DNA from: Zunongwangia atlantica 22II14-10F7
GTDB taxonomy: Bacteria; Bacteroidota; Bacteroidia; Flavobacteriales; Flavobacteriaceae
Length of the DNA: 64,000 nucleotides
Assembly (NCBI RefSeq): GCF_002094855.1
Contig: NZ_ARYN01000009.1
Location: 1 to 64,000 of the forward strand
Direction of reading: 5' to 3'
Under the pieces are notes generated by a model that saw nothing but the letters and a program-made list of their open reading frames with translations, made no database searches and was not told the origin of the DNA. Both the position numbers and the translations under genes were made by a program. Positions 16,872 to 26,552 of this stretch are shown piece by piece (position 1 is the stretch's first letter; the number at the start of each line of letters is the position of its first letter).

Positions 16872-19088
16872 ATGAGAATTCACAAAAGCCTCTTCTGTAC
16901 ATTCTTCTTATTATTTTCGATTTTAAATATATCTGCTGAAAATTTGGATTCAGTTATTGAAGACCCTTCGTACGAATTTGCAAATACCAAGCAATTCAAA
17001 ATTTCAAAAATCGAGCTTTCTGAGAAGGAAACTAAAATACACTTAGATTGGAATATGCCTGAAGGATCATGGATAAAATGTGGTAGAGATGCTTTTATTC
17101 GAAATTCAGAAACAGGCGAAAAACTTTCAATTCTCAGCATAGAAAATGAAGAATTTGATACCAGGATCACTTTCGATGCCTCAGGTGAACATCACAGCGT
17201 ATTTATATTTCCTCCACTAAAAAATGACGTAGAAAAGATCGATTATAATGATCAGTTTTTTGGGCTTTCTTTACATGAGAAAAAAAAGGAAAAGTCTAAA
17301 GATATTCCTTCTGACGTACAAGATTGGATCAATGCCGCTTTGGCACAAGTTAAGGATGAACCTATAGAAAACTATGAATCAGACGAATTTTTCAGTAAAA
17401 AACCAGCAAAAATCATTGGGTATATAAAAGGCTACGATCAAAGAAGTGGTTTTGATACCGGAATTTATTACGCTTCTAACGTATTAACTAGAGAAGATTA
17501 TCCCGTAACCATTGAAATAAAAGAAGACGGAAGGTTTGAAGCTGATATTCCTTTAGTGCATCCAGTAAAATCCAATTTTTTTATTAACGGAAAAGTAGTT
17601 AAGTTTTATTTGGAACCAGGACAGACTTTGGGTTTAATTCTTGATTGGGAAGGATTTTTAGAAGCTAATTATAATTATTCCAGAGCTTACCCAAAAGCTT
17701 TTATTAAATATCAAGGAAAATTAAGTAGAATAAACAAAGAAGTAAATACTATTGAATTTACCGAATTTGACTACTCCGATTTTCAATCTTCTATTTTAAA
17801 TAGTGAACTATCGGACTTGGAAGCCATTGCATTAAATGAGAAAGCCGAAAACGAAAAGATTCTTCAGAATTATTTTTCTAATACCGATCTTCTTGAAAAA
17901 TCGAAGGAAATATTAAGTAACGAAAAAGATCTTATCACAGCTACGAGACTTTTTAATTATGTAATGTCCAGAAAGGAACTTAGAACACAACACCCAGATA
18001 ATGACTATATAAAAGAAGATGAAGATATCGATTTTTACACGTTTTTACAAGATATAAATCTTAACAAACAAGCTCTTCTAGTGAATAGTAATTTTTCCGA
18101 ATTTATCAATAGATTTGAATACTCGGATCCATTAAGATATCAATTTAAATATAACAATTTTGTTCCTGAAATTAGTTTCTTAGATTATCTAAAATCGATG
18201 GATATCAATCTTTCAGAAGAAGAAGAATATCTTTTAAAAAGTAAAGCTTTAAAACCAGAAGAAATTGAAGAATACAATAAGAAAATAAAAGTTTTTTTCA
18301 AAAAATACGCTAAAGAGAGTGAAGCGCATAGAAAAAAATACGTTACTCCATATATTGAAGATCACGTCTTTATCGATTTTATGGAACCCTGGCATAAAAA
18401 AGACTCGGTATTACAAAATCAACTTCACCTAAAAAATGATTTGATTTATGACATTACAAAAGTAAGATCTACCAAATTTGATATTCAAATGATGAATGAA
18501 TCTAAAGTAGCTTACGACTACCTAAAAAATCAAAGTGCTACCATAGAAAACGAGTTTCTGATAAAAGAATTCACCAGAATAATCAAAGAAAAATTTCCAA
18601 ATCAACCAAAAGAAAAACAAGTTGTAGATGGTGATCCAACTGAAACGACTATAGCTATAAACAATAAAATTATCACCTTACCTGATGGCAAACCAAAGCA
18701 GCTATTCTATGATATTGCTAATAATTATAAAGGTAAGATCCTTTTTATAGATTTTTGGGCAACAACATGTGGGCCATGTGTTGCAACCATAAAACATATG
18801 AAAGAAACCAGGAAAAAATATAAAGACAACCCAGATTTTGAATTTGTATTTATTACAGATGAGGCACAATCTCCCCTTAAAAATTATGAAAGCTTTACTA
18901 AAGAACAAGAATTAGAAAACCTTCATCGCGTAGATACAGATACTTATAATCGCTTTAGACAACTATTCAAATTTAACGGGATTCCTAGATATATTGTCTT
19001 AAACAAAAATGGAGACTTAATCGACGATGATTTCGAAATGCATAATTTTGACTATAATTTACCACTAATTCTGAAAAAATATAAGTAA
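16872..19088 (+). CDS. Large periplasmic thioredoxin-fold (TlpA-like) protein
   Basis: 738 residues with an N-terminal signal peptide (~1-22, ending near SAEN). Residues ~100-600 have no recognised family but include a beta-rich segment of the kind found before TlpA-like domains in Bacteroidota (KIIGYIKGYDQRSGFDTG). The C-terminal ~130 residues form a thioredoxin domain: ILFIDFWATTCGPC with the redox pair near residues 633-636, and GIPRYIVLNKNG holding the cis-proline. The role is probably thiol-disulfide exchange in the periplasm on an unknown partner. It stands alone between the mutB terminator and the SDR gene. The long N-terminal region is unusual in size. Confidence 0.8.
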   Translation: MRIHKSLFCTFFLLFSILNISAENLDSVIEDPSYEFANTKQFKISKIELSEKETKIHLDWNMPEGSWIKCGRDAFIRNSETGEKLSILSIENEEFDTRITFDASGEHHSVFIFPPLKNDVEKIDYNDQFFGLSLHEKKKEKSKDIPSDVQDWINAALAQVKDEPIENYESDEFFSKKPAKIIGYIKGYDQRSGFDTGIYYASNVLTREDYPVTIEIKEDGRFEADIPLVHPVKSNFFINGKVVKFYLEPGQTLGLILDWEGFLEANYNYSRAYPKAFIKYQGKLSRINKEVNTIEFTEFDYSDFQSSILNSELSDLEAIALNEKAENEKILQNYFSNTDLLEKSKEILSNEKDLITATRLFNYVMSRKELRTQHPDNDYIKEDEDIDFYTFLQDINLNKQALLVNSNFSEFINRFEYSDPLRYQFKYNNFVPEISFLDYLKSMDINLSEEEEYLLKSKALKPEEIEEYNKKIKVFFKKYAKESEAHRKKYVTPYIEDHVFIDFMEPWHKKDSVLQNQLHLKNDLIYDITKVRSTKFDIQMMNESKVAYDYLKNQSATIENEFLIKEFTRIIKEKFPNQPKEKQVVDGDPTETTIAINNKIITLPDGKPKQLFYDIANNYKGKILFIDFWATTCGPCVATIKHMKETRKKYKDNPDFEFVFITDEAQSPLKNYESFTKEQELENLHRVDTDTYNRFRQLFKFNGIPRYIVLNKNGDLIDDDFEMHNFDYNLPLILKKYK

Positions 19089-19118
19089 ATTCATTTCTGA
19101 ACTTACAAATTCAGAATA

Positions 19119-20000
19119 ATGGACTTCACAAAAAAAATGCTGCGTGACGATGCTTTAGCCGGCAAAACTATTGTTGTAACCGGTGGTGGTAGCGGTCTTG
19201 GAAAATCAATGACCAAGTATTTTTTAGAGTTAGGTGCTAATGTGGCGATTTCTTCCCGGAATTTGGAGAAACTTCAGAATACAGCTTCAGAACTAGAAAA
19301 CGAAACCGGCGGAAAGTGTTTACCTGTACAGTGTGATGTTAGAAATTATGATGAAGTAGAGCAAATGCTTAACCTAGTTTTGGATGAATTTGGAGAAGTT
19401 GATGTTTTGCTGAATAACGCTGCCGGAAATTTTATATCCCCTACCGAGCGACTTTCAGCTAACGCCTTCGATACCATTATCGATATTGTACTTAAAGGAA
19501 GTAAAAACTGTACGCTGGCATTTGGGAAGCACTGGATCGATAAAAAAACTATAAATACCTCTATCTTAAATATTGTTACCACCTACGCCTGGACGGGTTC
19601 TGCTTATGTAGTACCAAGCGCCACCGCAAAAGCTGGAGTTTTAGCGATGACAAGGTCTTTAGCGGTTGAGTGGGCTAAATACGGCATAAGATGCAATGCG
19701 ATTGCCCCAGGGCCATTCCCAACCAAAGGTGCCTGGGATAGATTATTACCCGGTGATTTAAAAGATAAATTTGATCTGGCTAAAAAAGTTCCGCTAAAAC
19801 GGGTGGGCGATCACCAAGAACTAGCAAACCTTGCCGCCTATCTGGTATCCGACTTTTCGGCGTACTTAAATGGAGAAGTAATCACCATCGATGGTGGTGA
19901 ATGGTTAAAGGGTGCCGGGCAGTTTAATTTGCTGGAAGCGATCCCTGAAGAATTGTGGGATCAGCTGGAAGCAATGATTAAAGCTAAAAAAAGAGGTTAA
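19119..20000 (+). CDS. SDR family oxidoreductase, 2,4-dienoyl-CoA reductase-like
   Basis: 293-residue short-chain dehydrogenase/reductase. The NAD(P) motif GGGSGLGKS is at about residues 22-30 and NNAAGNF follows near 95. The active-site region TYAWTGSAYVVPSATAKAG fits the spacing of 2,4-dienoyl-CoA reductases (Tyr and Ser-x3-Lys) rather than the classical Y-x3-K of most SDRs. The C-terminal ITIDGGEWL loop is typical. Such enzymes reduce 2,4-dienoyl-CoA during breakdown of unsaturated fatty acids. The gene stands 30 bases after the thioredoxin-like gene and just before parA, with no pathway neighbours, so the exact substrate is inferred from motif similarity only. Confidence 0.85.
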   Translation: MDFTKKMLRDDALAGKTIVVTGGGSGLGKSMTKYFLELGANVAISSRNLEKLQNTASELENETGGKCLPVQCDVRNYDEVEQMLNLVLDEFGEVDVLLNNAAGNFISPTERLSANAFDTIIDIVLKGSKNCTLAFGKHWIDKKTINTSILNIVTTYAWTGSAYVVPSATAKAGVLAMTRSLAVEWAKYGIRCNAIAPGPFPTKGAWDRLLPGDLKDKFDLAKKVPLKRVGDHQELANLAAYLVSDFSAYLNGEVITIDGGEWLKGAGQFNLLEAIPEELWDQLEAMIKAKKRG

Positions 20001-20101
20001 AACTTTTGCGATTGTTAAAGTTTTTGAAAAACCTGTTAACAAAATGATTTTATAAACCTATAATAAATTGTATTTTTACCTTCAAAAATTGATAAAAATT
20101 A

Positions 20102-20866
20102 ATGGGTAAAATCATCGCTATTGCCAATCAGAAAGGTGGAGTAGGAAAAACTACAACTTCAGTAAATCTTGCTGCTTCCCTTGGTGTTTTAGAAAAAAAG
20201 GTACTTCTTATTGATGCCGATCCCCAGGCAAACGCCACTTCAGGATTAGGAATTGATGTTGAAGAAATAGAATTGGGAACCTATCAGCTTTTGGAGCATT
20301 CTATCACTCCAGACAAAGCGATAATGCAAACCAGTTCACCAAATCTGGATTTGATACCTGCCCATATCGATTTGGTTGCCATCGAAATTGAATTGGTTGA
20401 TCAAGAAAATCGTGAGTCGATGCTTAAAAAAGTAATCACTCCGCTTAAAGATCAATACGATTACATTTTAATCGATTGTGCTCCTTCCCTGGGATTATTA
20501 ACTTTAAATGCCTTAACTGCTTCAGATTCTGTAATTATCCCTATTCAATGTGAATATTTTGCATTAGAAGGTTTAGGTAAATTACTGAATACCATAAAAA
20601 GCGTTCAGAAGATACATAACAACAAGCTTGATATCGAAGGTTTATTGCTTACGATGTACGATAGCCGTTTAAGACTTTCTAACCAGGTGGTTGAAGAAGT
20701 TCAAAAACATTTTGATGAAATGGTTTTTGAAACAATCATTCAGCGAAATGTTCGTTTAAGTGAAGCGCCAAGTTATGGAGAAAGTATAATTAATTACGAT
20801 GCGTCTAGTAAAGGGGCTACAAATTACTTAAGTTTGGCGCACGAAATTATTAAGAAAAACAGTTAG
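20102..20866 (+). CDS. parA: Chromosome partitioning ATPase ParA (Soj)
   Basis: 254 residues. Deviant Walker A KGGVGKTTTS near residues 10-19, switch region DADPQANAT and Walker B LIDCAPSLGLLT are all present. The short form, without an N-terminal DNA-binding domain, marks it as a chromosomal Soj-type ParA. It binds DNA non-specifically as an ATP dimer and works with ParB to move the replication origin region. parB follows after three bases, and the two belong to a cluster continuing to dapB and lepB. Confidence 0.96.
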   Translation: MGKIIAIANQKGGVGKTTTSVNLAASLGVLEKKVLLIDADPQANATSGLGIDVEEIELGTYQLLEHSITPDKAIMQTSSPNLDLIPAHIDLVAIEIELVDQENRESMLKKVITPLKDQYDYILIDCAPSLGLLTLNALTASDSVIIPIQCEYFALEGLGKLLNTIKSVQKIHNNKLDIEGLLLTMYDSRLRLSNQVVEEVQKHFDEMVFETIIQRNVRLSEAPSYGESIINYDASSKGATNYLSLAHEIIKKNS

Positions 20867-20869
20867 AGG

Positions 20870-21769
20870 ATGGCGAAGGCTACAAAAAAACAGGCACTTG
20901 GTAGAGGTCTTTCTGCGCTATTGAAAGATCCTCAAAACGATATAAATTCAGCCGAAGATAAAAATGCAGATAAGTTAGTGGGTCATATAGTTGAGTTGGA
21001 ATTATCTTCAATAGAAGTCAATCCATTTCAGCCAAGAACCAGTTTTAATGAAGATGCCTTACGTGAACTGGGAAGTTCTATTAAAGAACTTGGGGTAATT
21101 CAGCCAATTACCGTTAGAAAGTTAGAATTCGATAAATATCAGCTAGTTTCTGGGGAGCGCCGTTTTAGAGCTTCAAAATTAATTGGCCTAGAGACGATCC
21201 CTGCCTATATTAGAATTGCCAACGACCAGGAAAGCCTGGAAATGGCTTTAGTTGAAAATATTCAGCGCCAGGATCTTGATCCTATAGAAATTGCGCTTTC
21301 TTATCAAAGACTTATAGACGAAATTAGCCTTACACAAGAACAGCTTAGTGAACGTGTGGGTAAAAACCGTTCTACCATTGCCAATTATTTACGCCTTTTA
21401 AAATTAGATCCTATTATCCAAACGGGAATGCGTGATGGTTTTTTAGGAATGGGACATGGTAGAGCCTTAATTAATGTTGACGACCCTCAAAAACAATTAG
21501 AGATCTACGAAAAGATCTTAAAGAATTCGTTATCTGTTAGAGATACTGAAAAACTGGTGAAAGAAGCCAAAAACGGACCTGAGCAAAAATCAGCTTCAAA
21601 ACCTTCAATGCCGGTAACCTACAAAAAAAGTATTAAGGAGTTTACAGATTATCTTGGAACAAAAGTCGACGTGAAGGTGCAGAAAAACGGAAAAGGAAAA
21701 CTTACGATCCCTTTTTCTTCTGAAGAGGAATTTAACCGAATTAAAAAATTAATCCAGGGTGAAGAGTAA
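20870..21769 (+). CDS. parB: Chromosome partitioning protein ParB
   Basis: 299 residues. An N-terminal basic segment (KKQALGRGLSALL) is the usual ParA-contacting tail. The CTPase/clamp domain shows NPFQPR and GERRFRAS, and the helix-turn-helix region TQEQLSERVGKNRSTIANYLRLL should bind parS. The C-terminal dimerisation region is short. It loads on parS sites near the origin and slides as a CTP-dependent clamp. It overlaps the next gene by 11 bases. I did not find an obvious parS palindrome in this window by eye. Confidence 0.95.
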   Translation: MAKATKKQALGRGLSALLKDPQNDINSAEDKNADKLVGHIVELELSSIEVNPFQPRTSFNEDALRELGSSIKELGVIQPITVRKLEFDKYQLVSGERRFRASKLIGLETIPAYIRIANDQESLEMALVENIQRQDLDPIEIALSYQRLIDEISLTQEQLSERVGKNRSTIANYLRLLKLDPIIQTGMRDGFLGMGHGRALINVDDPQKQLEIYEKILKNSLSVRDTEKLVKEAKNGPEQKSASKPSMPVTYKKSIKEFTDYLGTKVDVKVQKNGKGKLTIPFSSEEEFNRIKKLIQGEE

Positions 21770-22355
21770 GCAGCTACTTCCTGTACTGTTATTGCTTTTG
21801 TTAACATTTCAGCTTACCGCTCAGGAAGATTCGCTTTCTGTACAAAATCCAACGGTAATTAGAAATCCTGAAGATGCAAAAGATTTAGAAGAAGAACAGG
21901 ATTATAAACCATATAATGCTTTGGCTCCTGCTAAAGCAGCATTCTATTCGGCTATATTACCAGGATTGGGCCAAATTTATAATGGACGTATCTGGAAAGT
22001 GCCATTAGTTTATGCAGGAATAGGTATTCCTGTTTACTTTTATATTGATAACGACCGCCAATACAATCGCTATCGCGATGCATATAAGCAACGATTAGCC
22101 GGCCGTGAGGATGAGTTTGCCGGAAGAATATCAGACCAAGGCTTACGAAGCGCACAAGAACTTTACCAGAGAAATAAGGAAATCTCAATATTAGTAGCAA
22201 TAGGATTTTACGCACTAAATATTATCGATGCCAATGTTGATGCTCACTTACAGCAATTTAATGTTAGCGAAGACCTTAGTTTAAAACCAAATTATAACCT
22301 AGATAAATTCACAGGAAAATCGAATTATGGTTTTTCACTGAATTTTAAATTTTAG
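21759..22355 (+). CDS. DUF5683 family protein
   Basis: 198 residues from a GTG start inside the end of parB. Signal peptide-like leader (LLPVLLLLLLTFQLTAQ), then the DUF5683 core: PAKAAFYSAILPGLGQIYNGRIWKV with a glycine-rich hydrophobic hairpin, a YNRYRDAY segment and a further hydrophobic stretch (ILVAIGFYALNIIDA). The order parA-parB-DUF5683-dapB-lepB is conserved in Flavobacteria. Function unknown; the sequence suggests an envelope protein associated with the membrane. Confidence 0.88.
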   Translation: MKSKQLLPVLLLLLLTFQLTAQEDSLSVQNPTVIRNPEDAKDLEEEQDYKPYNALAPAKAAFYSAILPGLGQIYNGRIWKVPLVYAGIGIPVYFYIDNDRQYNRYRDAYKQRLAGREDEFAGRISDQGLRSAQELYQRNKEISILVAIGFYALNIIDANVDAHLQQFNVSEDLSLKPNYNLDKFTGKSNYGFSLNFKF

Positions 22356-22357
22356 AA

Positions 22358-23074
22358 ATGAAAATAGCACTTTTAGGATACGGAAGAATGGGACAGGCAA
22401 TAGAAAGTATTGCCATAGAACGCGGACACGAAATTGTACTGAAAATCGATAAAAATATTGAAAGTTATAATTTGGAAGAAATAGGAATCGATGTAGCCAT
22501 CGATTTTAGTATTCCAGATGCAGCTTTTAAAAATATTACATCTTGTTTTAAGGCGGGTATACCAGTAGTTTCTGGAACAACAGGATGGTTAGACCAATAT
22601 GATGAAGCCGTTGAAATTTGCAATAAAAACAATGCTGCATTTATTTATGCCAGTAATTTCTCTTTAGGAGTTAATATTTTCTTCGAGCTAAATAAAAGAT
22701 TAGCCGGAATGATGAAAAACTTGGATGAGTATGGCGTAGAAATTGAAGAAATTCATCACACCAAAAAATTGGACGCTCCTAGCGGAACAGCAATTAGCTT
22801 AGCTGAACAGATCATCGAGGTAAATGACCGTAAAAATGGCTGGCATTTAGAAACCGCTAGTGATAATGAAATCCCGGTTTTTGCAAAACGAATTGAGGAT
22901 GTTCCAGGGACACATACTGTAAGTTACACTTCAAAAATCGATGATATCGAGATTATGCATACGGCACATTCTCGTGAAGGCTTTGCAAAAGGAGCAGTTG
23001 TAGCTGCAGAATGGCTAAATGGAAAAACAGGTGTACATACTATGAGAGATGTTCTTTCTAGCCTTTTTGAATAA
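22358..23074 (+). CDS. dapB: 4-hydroxy-tetrahydrodipicolinate reductase
   Basis: 238 residues, the normal length. It catalyses the NAD(P)H-dependent reduction step of the diaminopimelate/lysine pathway. The nucleotide motif GYGRMGQAIE is at residues 7-16, VSGTTGW follows near 73 and the family signature EIHHTKKLDAPSGTA near 133-147 contains the catalytic His/His and Lys. It lies two bases after the DUF5683 gene. Downstream is an extragenic palindromic element whose first hairpin may serve as terminator. Confidence 0.96.
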   Translation: MKIALLGYGRMGQAIESIAIERGHEIVLKIDKNIESYNLEEIGIDVAIDFSIPDAAFKNITSCFKAGIPVVSGTTGWLDQYDEAVEICNKNNAAFIYASNFSLGVNIFFELNKRLAGMMKNLDEYGVEIEEIHHTKKLDAPSGTAISLAEQIIEVNDRKNGWHLETASDNEIPVFAKRIEDVPGTHTVSYTSKIDDIEIMHTAHSREGFAKGAVVAAEWLNGKTGVHTMRDVLSSLFE

Positions 23075-23144
23075 AATTGCCGCTTATTTTATCGAATTTC
23101 AGCTAAATTCATAAACAAATTTTGTTTAGTTTTTAGATTATAAA

Positions 23145-23235
23145 TAAACTACCTCAGGTTAATCCCATGAGGCATTTTTTAGAAATTATTTTATTTCGAG
23201 CTAAAGCTTGAAGCATTTAATCTCGATTATCGAGT
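23145..23235. repeat. Extragenic palindromic element, copy 2
   Basis: Begins TAAACTACCTCAGG as in copy 1. Hairpin CGAGCT-AA-AGCTTG replaces CGAGGC-AA-GCCTCG of copy 1 with mostly compensating changes. It ends in the identical GCATTTAATCTCGATT plus palindrome CTCGAT-T-ATCGAG. Located between dapB and lepB. Confidence 0.7.
23152..23180 (+). terminator. Terminator-like hairpin after dapB
   Basis: CCTCA (23152-23156) pairs with TGAGG (23168-23172), followed by CA and six Ts. It is the first hairpin of the palindromic element and points out of the dapB operon. Confidence 0.55.
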
Positions 23236-23278
23236 AACGAATAGCCTTTTAGGCATACTAACAGGGAAATAATAAGAT

Positions 23279-24856
23279 ATGACATTTACAGCGTGGTTTA
23301 TTTTCTTTCTGGTTGTGCAAATAATTCATTTTGCCGGAACCTGGAAATTATATCAAAAAGCAGGTAGAAAAGCCTGGGAAGCTTTAATCCCAATTTATAA
23401 TGCGGTGATTTTAATGAAGATTATTCATCGTCCCTGGTGGTGGGTTATCTTGCTTTTTATTCCGATTGTAAATCTTATTATGTTCCCGGTAATTTGGGTG
23501 GAGACCCTAAGAAGTTTTGGAAGAAAAAGTACCGCAGATACCTGGTTGGCAATTCTTACTTTGGGATTCTATATTTATTATATCAACTACACTCAAGATG
23601 TAAAACATATTAAAGATAGAAACCTAAAACCTGCCACTACAGCCGGAGAATGGGTTAGTTCTATTTTATTTGCTGTGGTAGCGGCAACAATAGTTCATGG
23701 GTATTTAATGCAGCCTTTTACCATTCCTACTTCTTCCTTAGAAAAAACACTTTTGGTAGGTGATTATCTTTTTGTGAGTAAATTTCATTACGGTGCTAGA
23801 ATTCCACAAACACCAATTGCTTTTCCAATGGTTCACGATACAATCCCAGTTGCGGGCATAAAATCGTACACCAACAAACCTCAAATTCCGTATTTTAGAT
23901 TACCAGGATTTGAGGAAGTTAAAAAGAACGATATTGTAGTTTTTAACTGGCCGGTTGATACCGTAAATGCTTTTCAGCAATATGGCGATGGGAAATATTA
24001 TTACAAGCCAATCGATAAGAAATCGAATTATGTTAAGCGCTGCGTAGCCACACCAGGAGATTCACTGGAAATTATAGCTGGTAAAATTTATATTAACGGA
24101 GAGCAACTTCAATTATCAGAAAGAGCTAAAGCTCAATACTCTTACCAGGGAACCACAAATGGGCAGGAACTTACGCCGCAGTATATGTACCAAATGTATG
24201 ATATTACAGATGGTTTTTATTACAATAAAGCAACCAACGAGTTTATTATTTCTGCTCTTCCTGAAGAGTCTGAAGAAAGATTAAAAAACAATCCTTACAT
24301 AAAAACGCTGGAAAGACGTATTTCTCCGGAAGATCAAAAAACGGCAAGCTTATTCCCTAACGATAAGAAAAAACGCTACAATTTAGATTATTTTGGGCCA
24401 ATCTATATTCCTGAAGAAGGTAAAACAGTAGAAATTACTCCAGAATCTTTACCATTTTATCGCAGAATTATTGAAGTATACGAAGGTAGCGAGATGGGCA
24501 TAGAAAATAGAATTAGCCTAAACGGAACGCAAGTTCTTTTAAACGGGCAAGCATTGGATTCTTATACCTTCAAGCAAAATTATTACTGGATGATGGGTGA
24601 TAACCGCCATAACAGTGAGGATAGCCGTAGTTGGGGATATGTTCCTTACAACCATGTAGTAGGAAAACCTGTGTTTATCTGGTTTAGTAAAGATAAGTAT
24701 GCTTCAGGATTTTTAAATGGTATTAGATGGGATAGAATGTTCACCACCGTTAAAGGTGAAGGTAAACCAATATCCTATCTGCCTTATTTCTTTATTCTAT
24801 TGGTAATAATCTTCGGATTTAATTACTTCAGAAAACGTAAAAAATCAGATTCTTAA
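23279..24856 (+). CDS. lepB: Signal peptidase I with N-terminal membrane domain
   Basis: 525 residues, far longer than a minimal signal peptidase. Residues ~1-120 contain three or four membrane segments of the DUF5684 kind (AGRKAWEALIPIYNAVILMKI). The peptidase follows: a membrane anchor, then MQPFTIPTSSLEKTL with the nucleophilic serine near 155-157, VKRCVATPGDSLEI with the catalytic lysine near 260, and MGDNRHNSEDSRSWGYVP near 440. A poorly conserved insertion of over 100 residues separates the last two. One more membrane helix lies at the C-terminus. It cleaves signal peptides of exported proteins at the inner membrane. It is followed after three bases by the WbqC-like gene. Confidence 0.94.
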   Translation: MTFTAWFIFFLVVQIIHFAGTWKLYQKAGRKAWEALIPIYNAVILMKIIHRPWWWVILLFIPIVNLIMFPVIWVETLRSFGRKSTADTWLAILTLGFYIYYINYTQDVKHIKDRNLKPATTAGEWVSSILFAVVAATIVHGYLMQPFTIPTSSLEKTLLVGDYLFVSKFHYGARIPQTPIAFPMVHDTIPVAGIKSYTNKPQIPYFRLPGFEEVKKNDIVVFNWPVDTVNAFQQYGDGKYYYKPIDKKSNYVKRCVATPGDSLEIIAGKIYINGEQLQLSERAKAQYSYQGTTNGQELTPQYMYQMYDITDGFYYNKATNEFIISALPEESEERLKNNPYIKTLERRISPEDQKTASLFPNDKKKRYNLDYFGPIYIPEEGKTVEITPESLPFYRRIIEVYEGSEMGIENRISLNGTQVLLNGQALDSYTFKQNYYWMMGDNRHNSEDSRSWGYVPYNHVVGKPVFIWFSKDKYASGFLNGIRWDRMFTTVKGEGKPISYLPYFFILLVIIFGFNYFRKRKKSDS

Positions 24857-24859
24857 AAA

Positions 24860-25513
24860 ATGAATACTGTTTTATTACATCCGGCCTATTTTGGCCCTGT
24901 TTCGCAATATGCTGTGATTACCCAATATGAAAAGATTGTTTTAGAGAACTTTGATAGCTATCAAAAACAGACTTATCGTAACCGAATGTATATTTATGAT
25001 GCTAATGGTAAATTATTACTAAATATTCCTATAAAACATAAATCCTCACTTACAGGTAAAGCCTCAGATGGAAATCAGCTATACAAGGATGTTTTGATTG
25101 ATAACTCTTTTGAATGGCAGAAGCAACATTGGCGTGCTTTAAAAGCATCTTACCAAACCTCTCCGTTCTTCGAGTTTTATGAAGATGATATCATATATTT
25201 ATATGAAAATCAATTTTCTCATCTAATGGATTTTAATTTAAAATGCCAGTCTTTTGTTTTTGATGCCATAAGAATTGAGGCTGAAATTATACAAACTGAC
25301 GAATATTTTAGAAATCCTACAGCAATGGATAACGGAAGGCATCTTATTTCAGCAAAAAAAGATTTTAATTTTTTATCTGAACGCTACCAGCAAGTATTTG
25401 AGCCAAAACACGGATTTTTAAATAATTTAAGCATCCTAGATTTAATTTTTAACCTTGGTCCCCAAAGCTTAGATTTTCTGGAAAATCAAAAACTTCCCGA
25501 CTTTAATTTTTGA
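24860..25513 (+). CDS. WbqC family protein
   Basis: 217 residues, soluble, no signal peptide. The start HPAYFGPVSQYAVI and the later TYRNRMYIYDANGKLLLNIPI and WQKQHWRALKASYQTSPFFEFY match the WbqC/DUF3 pattern of conserved Tyr, Trp and His residues. Family members are found in O-antigen clusters and, in Flavobacteria, routinely next to lepB. The biochemical function is not settled. The 3' end overlaps by 11 bases the convergent gene on the other strand. Confidence 0.88.
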   Translation: MNTVLLHPAYFGPVSQYAVITQYEKIVLENFDSYQKQTYRNRMYIYDANGKLLLNIPIKHKSSLTGKASDGNQLYKDVLIDNSFEWQKQHWRALKASYQTSPFFEFYEDDIIYLYENQFSHLMDFNLKCQSFVFDAIRIEAEIIQTDEYFRNPTAMDNGRHLISAKKDFNFLSERYQQVFEPKHGFLNNLSILDLIFNLGPQSLDFLENQKLPDFNF

Positions 25514-26552
25514 ATGAAAAAGTAGTTAGAATAGGATAATGATCTGAATACGGGACTTTAATTCGCTCATAAGAGTTGATTTCAAACACCGTGTCTAAAA
25601 GATGAAAATCTATTCTTAAAGGGAAATAATTCAGATTATAAGTACTGCTAAAACCTGCACCTTTTTTTACAAAAGCATCCTGAAATCGATCATTTCTAAC
25701 ATGTTTATAGGTATGAGAAAACGCAGTATTATTAAAGTCTCCACTAATAATTACTGGATAAGCAGATTCCCTGATGGATTGATATACTTTTTCAGCCTGG
25801 TTTTGCTGTCTTACAAAACCACTAGAAATATTCTTAACCACTTTCTTCGATTCTTGCTTATCTTTAAAATTATCTACTTCCTGAATATCTTCGGTAACTT
25901 TTAAGCTTTGAAAATGGATATTGTACAGTCTGATTGTGTCCTCTTCAATAATTACATCTGTAAAAATCGCATTATTATTATCCCCTGTAAAATCATCTAC
26001 ATTAAAATCTAAAGAGGTTTTACCAATTAATGGAAATTTTGAAAATATAGCCTGACCAAAAGATGACCTTTCAGATCGATATTTGATAAATTTAAACGGA
26101 TATTTTTTTTCCAGATATTCATTTTTATAATATTCTTCAATCGTTAGTATATCTGGATCTGCTTCATCTATTATCGCATTTATTTTTTCAGGAATATTTT
26201 CTTCCTCTGTCCAAACAGATTTATTAAACATCCTAACATTATAATTCATAATAGAATACTGCCCAGCCCCATCTTCACCCGTAAATGGCCATTTATAAAA
26301 CTTCGAAGCAAAACCAAAGCCAATGATCATAATCAATAAAGACAAAACCATTTGACGTTTCATCCTTAATAGCCAATAAAGAAAGAAAACAAGGTTAGCT
26401 ATAATTAAAATAGGAACACCTAAGGTTAAAACCGAAATTAAAGGATAACTTTTTGGAGGAATGTAAGGGAGAAAATAAGCTACAATTAAGGCTATAGCTA
26501 ATAATGAATTTAAAAAGAAAATGAGTTTATCAAACCAGGATAATTTTTTCAT
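25503..26552 (-). CDS. Endonuclease/exonuclease/phosphatase family membrane protein
   Basis: 349 residues. Three N-terminal membrane segments (about residues 10-30, 38-58, 68-88) place the catalytic domain outside the cytosol. The EEP fold shows NYNVRMFN, ILTIEEYYKNEYL, SGDFNNTAFSHTY and SDHYPILTTF, covering the metal-binding Asn/Glu, the Asp-x-Asn box and the final Asp-His. Relatives hydrolyse phosphodiester bonds in nucleic acids or lipids; the substrate here is unknown. It is the last gene of a minus-strand run, its ATG directly following the stop of the rhomboid gene upstream. Confidence 0.88.
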   Translation of the reverse strand: MKKLSWFDKLIFFLNSLLAIALIVAYFLPYIPPKSYPLISVLTLGVPILIIANLVFFLYWLLRMKRQMVLSLLIMIIGFGFASKFYKWPFTGEDGAGQYSIMNYNVRMFNKSVWTEEENIPEKINAIIDEADPDILTIEEYYKNEYLEKKYPFKFIKYRSERSSFGQAIFSKFPLIGKTSLDFNVDDFTGDNNNAIFTDVIIEEDTIRLYNIHFQSLKVTEDIQEVDNFKDKQESKKVVKNISSGFVRQQNQAEKVYQSIRESAYPVIISGDFNNTAFSHTYKHVRNDRFQDAFVKKGAGFSSTYNLNYFPLRIDFHLLDTVFEINSYERIKVPYSDHYPILTTFSFKN

